From BP-464 sp045805505 (GTDB lineage: Bacteria > Actinomycetota > Thermoleophilia > Solirubrobacterales > Solirubrobacteraceae), in assembly GCA_045805505.1 (NCBI GenBank), contig JBJMLA010000164.1, forward strand, positions 11,896 through 75,895: a DNA stretch of 64,000 nucleotides, written 5' to 3'. Both the position numbers and the translations under genes were made by a program. Below, piece by piece: positions 58,412-64,000 of this stretch. Positions within the stretch are counted from its first letter, which is position 1. The number at the start of each line of letters is the position of its first letter. Below the pieces are notes generated by a model. That model saw only the letters and a program-made list of their open reading frames with translations. It was not told the origin of the DNA and did no database searches.

Positions 58412-58875
58412 CGCTCCGACGCGTACTTGTCGAGCAGCGGCTGCGTCCGCAGCGGGATCTGGTGCGACAGCGCGATGTGGCTGGTCGAGCGCCGGACCGC
58501 TTCGCTGCGCACCATCGCGTTGATGATCTCCTGCAGGTGCTCGGGGTCCTTGGCGACGACGCGGCACAGCAGGTCGCGGTCGCCGCTGGTCGCATGGGCC
58601 TCGAGGACCTCCGGGACGCCGCGCAGCCGCTCGACGGCCTCGTCGAGGCGGCCCTGGACGATGTCGAGCTCGACGAAGGCGAGGATGGGGAAGCCGAGCG
58701 CGGCGGGCTCGATCTCGGGACCGAAGCCCGTGATCACCCCGCGGCGCAGGAGCTTGTCCAGCCGGGCGCTGACCGTGCCGCGGGCCACGCCCAGCCGCCG
58801 AGCGACCTCCAGCAGGCCGACGCGCGGCTGTTCGTTGAGCACTTTGACCAGCTGTGCGTCCAGTTCGTCGTGCAT
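58408..58875 (-). CDS. Lrp/AsnC-family regulator
   Basis: 155 residues. N-terminal HTH (DELDAQLVKVLNEQPRVGLLEVARRLGVARGTVSARLDKLLRRGVI) and a C-terminal RAM ligand domain (FVELDIVQGRLDEAVERLRGVPEVLEAHATSGDRDLLCRVVAKDPEHL). It is divergent from phhA, and a 9-bp inverted repeat lies in the gap. Lrp relatives sense amino acids, so response to Phe or Tyr is reasonable. A longer start at 58884 is possible. Its stop shares CTAG with the LAGLIDADG gene. Confidence 0.88.
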   Translation of the reverse strand: MHDELDAQLVKVLNEQPRVGLLEVARRLGVARGTVSARLDKLLRRGVITGFGPEIEPAALGFPILAFVELDIVQGRLDEAVERLRGVPEVLEAHATSGDRDLLCRVVAKDPEHLQEIINAMVRSEAVRRSTSHIALSHQIPLRTQPLLDKYASER

Positions 58876-58888
58876 CTTGCGCATTCTG

Positions 58889-58932
58889 ACCACTCGGACT
58901 GCCTGCTGTTGCAACGATGAGCCCCGAGTGGT
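58889..58932. promoter_or_regulatory. Inverted repeat between Lrp gene and phhA
   Basis: ACCACTCGG (58889-58897) and CCGAGTGGT (58924-58932) are exact inverted arms, 35 bp centre to centre. The right arm ends 11 bp before the phhA ATG. Probable Lrp binding site controlling both genes. Confidence 0.65.
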
Positions 58933-58943
58933 GACATCGAGCC

Positions 58944-59846
58944 ATGTTCGAGGAAGCCCAGCTGTACTCGCCGGTGACCAAGGGCGACGACGGACGCGCC
59001 GTGGTGCACCTCGGCCAGGACCACCCCGGGTTCAACGATCCGGACTACCGCGAGCGGCGCAACGCGATCGCGCATGCGTCCATGGACTGGCAGACGGGCG
59101 ATGCCGTTCCGGTGATCGAGTACTCCGAGGCCGAGGACGAGGTGTGGCGAACCGTCTGCCGCGAGCTGCCGCCCAAGCACGAGAGGTACGCATGTCGCGC
59201 GTATCGCGAAGCGGTGGCTGCGCTCGACCTGCCGCGTGACCGCATCCCCCAGCTGACCGAGGTCAGCGACGGGCTGCGCGCGCTGACCGGGTGGTCCTAC
59301 GCGCCGGCGCCCGGCCTGGTGCCGCTGCGGGAGTTCCTGGGTTCGCTCGGCGACAAGGTCTTTCACTCGACGCAGTACATCCGGCACGGCGCCGAGCCGC
59401 TGTACACGCCCGAGCCCGACCTCATCCACGAGGTCATCGGCCACGCCAACACGCTGGCGCATCCCGACTTCGCCGGCGTCAACGAGCAGGCGGGGCTCGC
59501 GGCGCAGCGGGTGCAGTCAGACGAGGCGCTGCAGTTCCTCGCCGACGTGTTCTGGTTCTCGATGGAGTTCGGGGTCGTCTGGGAGGACGGGGAGCTGCGC
59601 GCGTACGGCGCGGGGATCCTCTCGTCCTACGGGGAGATCGAGGAGTTCCGCGCGATGGAGATCCGGCCGCTGGACTTCCTGGAGATGGGCACCGTCGACT
59701 ACGACATCACCAAGTACCAGAAGGTGCTCTTCGCCGCGGAGTCCTGGGCGCACATGGTCGAGGCCGTCGGCGGCTTCTTCGCGAGCTTCGACGACGACAC
59801 GCCCGCGCGGTTGGGCGCGGGGCGACCGGCGAAGGCGACGGCCTAG
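58944..59846 (+). CDS. phhA: Phenylalanine 4-monooxygenase
   Basis: 300 residues, the length of bacterial monomeric PheH. Iron ligands are His162 and His167 (LIHEVIGHANTLAHP) and Glu208 (FSMEFGVV); the pterin and substrate regions GWSYAPAPGLVPLREFLGSLGDKVFHSTQYIRH precede them. It makes tyrosine from phenylalanine using tetrahydrobiopterin or a folate-type pterin. Regulated by the divergent Lrp. No pterin-recycling gene is adjacent. It could feed 4-hydroxyphenylacetate to the island pathway via tyrosine. Confidence 0.92.
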   Translation: MFEEAQLYSPVTKGDDGRAVVHLGQDHPGFNDPDYRERRNAIAHASMDWQTGDAVPVIEYSEAEDEVWRTVCRELPPKHERYACRAYREAVAALDLPRDRIPQLTEVSDGLRALTGWSYAPAPGLVPLREFLGSLGDKVFHSTQYIRHGAEPLYTPEPDLIHEVIGHANTLAHPDFAGVNEQAGLAAQRVQSDEALQFLADVFWFSMEFGVVWEDGELRAYGAGILSSYGEIEEFRAMEIRPLDFLEMGTVDYDITKYQKVLFAAESWAHMVEAVGGFFASFDDDTPARLGAGRPAKATA

Positions 59847-60694
59847 GCGCAGACCGGGGCGAAGGACGGCCGCGCCGGACCCGCCGCGGCCAGGGCTTCT
59901 TCGACCCATTGCAGGACGACCGGGTCGTCGGTCAGCAGCACGTGCTCGGACTGATCGGCGGGGCACTTGTCCTGAAGCAGCACGTTGGTGACCTCGTCGG
60001 GCGACCCCGCGAGGAACTGCGACGTCGGGGTGTTGGTGACGATCTCGTCGTTCTTGGTGGCGAGGTTCGTGTAGCTGATCCGCGGACCCGAGGCCGGCTG
60101 GGGCGTCTCGTCACCCGCGTTGAGCGCGGTCAGGAACGGCGAGCCCTCGCGCTGGTCGCCGGCCGCGGGCGAGTCGCCGTACTCCTCGGCGTACTGGCGG
60201 AACGCGCTCTCGGGCGAGCCGTGGTTCGACGGCGCGATGGCCACGAGGTCGTCGATCTTGGATGCGCCACCCAGGAACTTGATGATGTGGCGCGGCAGCA
60301 TTCCCCCCTGGGAGTGCCCGACGATCGAGACGCGCGGGGCGCCGGTGCGCGCGCGCACGTCGTCGATGAAGGCGCTGACCTCCCGCGCGGAGTCGGCCAC
60401 GTGCTGGGTCCCCCGGTTGCCGTAGTCGAGCGAGAAGACGCAGTAGCCGTCGAGCGCGAGCTTCGGCCCGATGACGTTCCAGCTGATCGACCGGTCCATC
60501 CACGTGCCGTGGACCAGCACCACCGGCACCGGGTGCGCCGCTGACGGCTTGCAGTCCATGACGTTGACGCCGGGGGGATCGATGCCGGGCTTGAGGGTCC
60601 ACAGCTGGGCGAACGGCGGGATGGCCTGGGCCGGAGCGGCGGCCGCGAATCCGGCCAGCAGGGTCGCGAGCACCAGGAGACGACGGGGGTTCAT
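59843..60694 (-). CDS. Exported alpha/beta-hydrolase, lipase/PGAP1-like
   Basis: 283 residues with a signal peptide (NPRRLLVLATLLAGFAAAAPAQA). VPVVLVHGTWMDRS provides the oxyanion HG, IVGHSQGGMLPRHII the nucleophile elbow, the Asp is probably in NNDEIV-like KNDEIV, and the final catalytic His in SEHVLLTDDP. Cysteines near both ends of the mature protein may form a disulfide. Secreted esterase or lipase of the actinobacterial EstA type. The gene converges on phhA with shared CTAG. Confidence 0.88.
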   Translation of the reverse strand: MNPRRLLVLATLLAGFAAAAPAQAIPPFAQLWTLKPGIDPPGVNVMDCKPSAAHPVPVVLVHGTWMDRSISWNVIGPKLALDGYCVFSLDYGNRGTQHVADSAREVSAFIDDVRARTGAPRVSIVGHSQGGMLPRHIIKFLGGASKIDDLVAIAPSNHGSPESAFRQYAEEYGDSPAAGDQREGSPFLTALNAGDETPQPASGPRISYTNLATKNDEIVTNTPTSQFLAGSPDEVTNVLLQDKCPADQSEHVLLTDDPVVLQWVEEALAAAGPARPSFAPVCA

Positions 60695-60814
60695 GACCTC
60701 CAGAACGACCGTGTCGCGAGGAACTTGTCCGAACGTGCTCTTGGCGCGTATCCCACCTAATGTGAGGGGTAGGCCCTCACCGAGGCCCACGATCGAGAAC
60801 GAAGGAGCACGCGC

Positions 60815-61225
60815 ATGGCGGACACGCTCGAAGGACGCACCAAGGAGATCTTCACCGAGGGCAAGAACTACGCCCACGTCTCGATCCCCCGGCAGGACGG
60901 GACCGTCCAGTCGGTGATCGTCTGGGCCCACGCCGACGACGACGGCAACGTCACGCTCAACAGCGCCGAGGGGCGCGACTGGCCGGCCAACCTGCGCAAG
61001 GCCGGCACCGCGACCGTGACCCTCATGGCCGACGGCAATCCGTACGAGTACGTCGCCGTCACCGGCCGGCTCACCGAGGACACCCATGACGGCGCCGACG
61101 AGGACATCGACTTCCTCGCCAAGAAGTACATCGACGCCGACTCCTACCCCTTCCGGCAGCCCGGCGAGCAGCGCATCCTCTTCAAGCTGCGCCCGGAGCG
61201 CGTCAACTACGTAAAGCAGGGCTAG
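60815..61225 (+). CDS. PPOX-class (pyridoxamine-oxidase fold) F420/flavin protein
   Basis: 136 residues. Split-barrel pattern: NYAHVSIPRQDGTVQSVIVWAHADDDGNVTLNSAEGRDWPANLRKAGTATVTLM and YEYVAVTGRLTED. Members bind FMN or coenzyme F420 and reduce small molecules; which cofactor is used is not decidable here. A good Shine-Dalgarno GAAGGAGC precedes ATG 60815. A 7-bp-stem hairpin (60762-60780) lies in the leader. Converges with the next gene on CTAG. Confidence 0.85.
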   Translation: MADTLEGRTKEIFTEGKNYAHVSIPRQDGTVQSVIVWAHADDDGNVTLNSAEGRDWPANLRKAGTATVTLMADGNPYEYVAVTGRLTEDTHDGADEDIDFLAKKYIDADSYPFRQPGEQRILFKLRPERVNYVKQG

Positions 61226-61971
61226 TCGACGATCGATCGCAGCTCGCCGGCGATCGCCGGCGGCGCGGCGATCACGCCCGCGGGCAGCCGCCCGCGGGCC
61301 CGCAGGGTCGAGACCTCGAGTCCCGCGCCCGCGCACAGCAGCACGCCGGCCGCGATGTCCCAGCGCTGCACCCCGTGCTCGAAGTACGCGTCCACGCGAC
61401 CTGCCGCGGCCCACGCCAGATCGAGCGCGGCGCTGCCGCCGCGGCGGATGTCCCGGCAGCGTCCCAGCAGCGCGCCGACGACCGCGCCCTGCTCGGCGCG
61501 CTGCTCGGCGTCGTAGCCGAAGCCCGTCGCCACCAGCGACGAGGCGAGGTCCTTGTCCTCGACCGCCTCCACGGGCGTCCCGTTCAGCGTCGTCGGCAGT
61601 CCCTCGCCACCGGCGAACAGCTCGTCGCGCAGCGGGTCGAAGACCACGCCCGCGACGCCCTCGCACGCGACGCTGACGCACCACTGCGGGTAGCCGAACA
61701 GGAAGTTCACGGTGCCGTCGAGCGGGTCGACCACCCAGCTACGGCCCGACGACGAGGCGACGTCGTCGCCCTCCTCCCCCACGATCCCGTCCTCGGGCGC
61801 GCGCTCGCGCAGGATCCCGCGGATGAGCTTCTCGGCTGCCAGGTCGACCTCGCTAACCAGGTCGGTCGGCGTCGACTTCGAGGTGATCGCATGGTCGCCG
61901 CCGTAGGCCTCGAGCAGCAACGCTCCGGCCGCGCGCGCCGCGACCTCGGCGGTCTCCAGCGCCGCGCTCAC
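61222..61971 (-). CDS. Inositol monophosphatase-family phosphatase
   Basis: 249 residues. VGEEGDD, the metal-binding WVVDPLDGTVNFLFGYP and RWDIAAGVLLCAGAG are the IMPase signatures. Hydrolyses a sugar or nucleotide monophosphate with Mg2+. GTG start overlaps the amidase stop as GTGA, so the two genes are coupled. Confidence 0.9.
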   Translation of the reverse strand: MSAALETAEVAARAAGALLLEAYGGDHAITSKSTPTDLVSEVDLAAEKLIRGILRERAPEDGIVGEEGDDVASSSGRSWVVDPLDGTVNFLFGYPQWCVSVACEGVAGVVFDPLRDELFAGGEGLPTTLNGTPVEAVEDKDLASSLVATGFGYDAEQRAEQGAVVGALLGRCRDIRRGGSAALDLAWAAAGRVDAYFEHGVQRWDIAAGVLLCAGAGLEVSTLRARGRLPAGVIAAPPAIAGELRSIVD

Positions 61972-63341
61972 GACACGGGCGGCCGGCGATCGGCCCAGGG
62001 CTGGGCGGCCTCGATCTGGGCGGCGAGCGCGACGAGCCGTGCGTCGGCGCCCATCGGCCCGACGAGCTGCACGCTGAGCGGCAGCCCGCCACCGGAGAAG
62101 CCCGACGGCACCGCCGCGGCCGGCTGTCCCGTCGCGTTGAAGATCGGGTTGTAGGGAACGTGCCCGGCGACGCCGTTGAGCGTCGCGAACGCGCCCTTGC
62201 CCTTCCACTTGCCCACCGGCGGCGGCAGCGTCGAGACCGCCGGGGTCATCAGCACGTCGGCCCCGCCCAGGCTGTTCCAGATCCGGTCGCGCAGCCGGGT
62301 CTCGCCCCGTCGCGCCGCCGCGACCCGGCTGTCGGGCCACAAGGCGCCGAACCGCCGCATGCCCTGGGTGCGCTTCTCGAGGCGCGCGACGTCGGGCATC
62401 GTGTCGACGTCGTTCTGGATGCCCTTGAGGTAGCGCCCGAGGAAGTGCGGGAAGGCGGCGGCGCCGTAGTCGGGCTCGCGCTCGACGACCTCATGGCCGA
62501 GTGAGCGCAGCAGCTCGGCCATCCGCAGCGTCGCGGCGCGGATCTCCGGGTCGAGCTTGGGCCACGGCGCGGCTCCCGGCAGCCGCTTGAACGACAGCGC
62601 GATCGTCAGCTTGTCGGTCAGCGGCTCCGCGCTGAACGGGCGATCGGTGACCGCGCTCAGGAATAGCGCCGAGTCGGCGACCGAACGCGTCAGCACGCCG
62701 TTGACCGACAGCCCCTGCCACGCGTCGTCGTGCGGCGCGATCGGGACCAGGTCGCGCGTCGGCTTGAGCCCGAAGAGCCCGCACCACGCCGACGGGATGC
62801 GGATCGAGCCACCGCCGTCGGAGCCCGTCGCGGCGCCCACCATGCCCGAGGCCACCGCCGCGCCGGTCCCGCCGCTCGACCCGCCGGTGGTGCGCGAGGT
62901 GTCCCACGGGTTGCGCGTCTCGCCGAATGCCTCGGTCTCGGTGAACGGCCAGATCGTCATCTCGGGGACGTTGGTCTTGCCGATGACGATCGCGCCGGCC
63001 TCGCGCAGCCGCCGCACGAGCTCGGCGTCCTGGGTCTTCTCCGGTCCCGGGGCCGCGCTGCCCCAGGCGGTCGTCGTGCCCGCGACGTCGACGTCGTCCT
63101 TGATGGCGATCGGCACGCCCAGCAGCGGGCGCGCGTCGCCGGCGCCGCGGCGGCCCTCGGCCTGCGACGCCTCCGCCAGCGCCTTGTCGGCCAGCACGAT
63201 GCGAAATGCGTTGAGCTGCGGGTCGAGCGCCTCGATGCGCTCGAGCGTGGCCTGCACGAGCTCGGTGGGCGACACCTCCCCGTCGCGGACCATCCGCGCC
63301 TGCTCGGCGATCCCGGAGAAAACCAGCGCTGCGGCGTCCAT
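61968..63341 (-). CDS. Amidase (amidase-signature family)
   Basis: 457 residues. The catalytic Lys is in GVPIAIKDDVDVAG, and the cis-Ser/Ser nucleophile region is RTTGGSSGGTGAAVASGMVGAATGSDGGGSIRIP. It hydrolyses an amide to acid and ammonia. GatA is unlikely because gatC and gatB are absent and the C-terminus differs. It is coupled to the inositol phosphatase gene downstream. The substrate is unknown. Confidence 0.9.
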   Translation of the reverse strand: MDAAALVFSGIAEQARMVRDGEVSPTELVQATLERIEALDPQLNAFRIVLADKALAEASQAEGRRGAGDARPLLGVPIAIKDDVDVAGTTTAWGSAAPGPEKTQDAELVRRLREAGAIVIGKTNVPEMTIWPFTETEAFGETRNPWDTSRTTGGSSGGTGAAVASGMVGAATGSDGGGSIRIPSAWCGLFGLKPTRDLVPIAPHDDAWQGLSVNGVLTRSVADSALFLSAVTDRPFSAEPLTDKLTIALSFKRLPGAAPWPKLDPEIRAATLRMAELLRSLGHEVVEREPDYGAAAFPHFLGRYLKGIQNDVDTMPDVARLEKRTQGMRRFGALWPDSRVAAARRGETRLRDRIWNSLGGADVLMTPAVSTLPPPVGKWKGKGAFATLNGVAGHVPYNPIFNATGQPAAAVPSGFSGGGLPLSVQLVGPMGADARLVALAAQIEAAQPWADRRPPVS

Positions 63342-63380
63342 GAGCCGGACCCTATCCGTCAGCGTCTAGGGTTGGCAGCG

Positions 63381-64000
63381 ATGGATCCTCGAGCGCTGGC
63401 CGGCCGCCTGGAGGCCATCGAAGGGCGCCTCGCCGGCACCGACGCCGAGCGGCGCGCCGCTGCGCTATGCGCCGCCGAGCTGCGCGGCAGCGGCCGCCGT
63501 CCGCGCACGCGGACGCTGTGGTTCCGACCCCAGCGCCACGCCTCGCGCGCGGCGTACGCCGCGCTGGGGATCGCCGGCAGCGTCGTCGCCGTGGGCAACG
63601 CGACGCTCGGCCTCGCGCTGGCCGCCGGGGCGCTGCTCGCCACGCTGCTGGAGGCAACGGGCGTCCCGGTGCTGGCGCTCCTGCAGTCGCGCCGGGCCAC
63701 GCAGAACGTCGTCGCCCTTGCTCCGGCCGACCGCGGCGCCCGCGCGCTGCTCGTCCTCAGCGCCTCGGCCGACGCGCCCCGCGACAGCCTGCTGCACCGC
63801 CTGGACCGGCGCGTCGGCTCGCGAGCGCTGCCGGCCGCGCCCGGCCTGCTCGTGCTGGGGCTCGCCGGCGTCGCCGCCTGCGCGGGCGCGCGACTGGCCG
63901 GCGCCGAGGGCGGTGCGGTGAGCATTCCGCAGGTCGTTCCATCGGCGATCCTCATCCTGTTGCTCGGCGGCTTCGTCGACGCGGCGCTGAGCACGGCGGC
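63381..64000 (+). CDS. M28-peptidase-like membrane protein, N-terminal part
   Basis: The frame begins with ATG 63381 and is still open at the window end (206 codons). Residues ~50-85 are two hydrophobic helices; after them come QSRRATQNVVALAPADRGARALLVLSASADAP, the position where actinobacterial M28 zinc peptidase-like membrane proteins have NVVA...LVAHVDS. The zinc His of the canonical motif is not seen (SAS replaces AHV), so it may be a non-catalytic relative. Two more hydrophobic segments follow. Confidence 0.6.
   Translation, partial: MDPRALAGRLEAIEGRLAGTDAERRAAALCAAELRGSGRRPRTRTLWFRPQRHASRAAYAALGIAGSVVAVGNATLGLALAAGALLATLLEATGVPVLALLQSRRATQNVVALAPADRGARALLVLSASADAPRDSLLHRLDRRVGSRALPAAPGLLVLGLAGVAACAGARLAGAEGGAVSIPQVVPSAILILLLGGFVDAALSTA

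Noticed and set aside
61968..63341. GatA subunit of the amidotransferase
   Set aside because: No gatB/gatC neighbours; it is coupled to an inositol phosphatase gene and the C-terminal part is that of general amidases.

Overview
The window looks like high-GC Actinomycetota DNA (roughly 70% by eye). GTG and TTG starts, 4-bp start/stop overlaps, DHA2 transporters, F420/PPOX-type proteins and secreted proteins with Ig-like Cys motifs suggest a soil Thermoleophilia/Solirubrobacterales-type organism. The order is an inference; no rRNA or phylogenetic marker is present to fix it.

Chromosomal left flank (1-11.1 kb): the end of a secreted repeat protein, a DHA2 drug exporter, a zinc alcohol dehydrogenase, RNase HI, two exported proteins, and a tightly overlapping four-gene operon (Gfo/Idh dehydrogenase, glycosyltransferase, BKACE enzyme, hexapeptide acyltransferase) that looks like sugar modification.

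Integrated island (11,125-53,804): a 44-bp perfect direct repeat is present at 11125-11168 and at 53761-53804. The right copy is the 3' part of an intact tRNA-Pro(GGG) gene. An excisionase-like gene and a tyrosine recombinase sit at the right end next to that tRNA. The left end carries accessory genes of lower GC, a GNAT/DUF1778 toxin-antitoxin pair and a truncated TraA-type relaxase/helicase. Between them lies about 36 kb of aromatic catabolism. It includes hpaBCED-like genes (4-hydroxyphenylacetate hydroxylase, homoprotocatechuate 2,3-dioxygenase, semialdehyde dehydrogenase), a second extradiol dioxygenase, an MhpA-like hydroxylase, two P450s, three FAH-family proteins (one fused to an RraA domain), two DapA/NahE-like aldolases, aldehyde dehydrogenases and a sugar-type ABC transporter. 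It also includes two GcvT-like folate proteins, two MetE-like zinc methyltransferases and PurU, and a BKACE-Ptb-Buk trio able in principle to recover ATP from a beta-keto acid.

Control: eleven copies of an 18-bp dyad, ATACGA-N6-TCGTAT with variations, lie at the promoters of nearly every unit in the island, including a divergent pair beside a TetR-family gene at 39.1-39.7 kb. In several promoters the dyad lies directly downstream of a TTGACA-like -35. I infer one TetR-controlled regulon in which O-demethylation of methoxylated aromatics, tetrahydrofolate recycling, ring cleavage, uptake and energy recovery are switched on together. The hpa operon itself has no such box and is divergent from its own IclR gene. 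One unit begins with a 31-codon remnant of a dioxygenase gene, now translationally coupled to a methyltransferase gene.

Chromosomal right flank (53.8-64 kb): tRNA-Pro, tRNA-Gly, tRNA-Trp and two tRNA-Leu genes interspersed with SDR oxidoreductases, a patatin, and a LAGLIDADG protein starting 5 nt after a tRNA-Leu. These are followed by an Lrp regulator divergent from phenylalanine hydroxylase, an exported lipase, a PPOX-fold protein, an inositol-phosphatase/amidase pair and the start of an M28-like membrane protein. Six convergent gene pairs across the window end on a shared CTAG.
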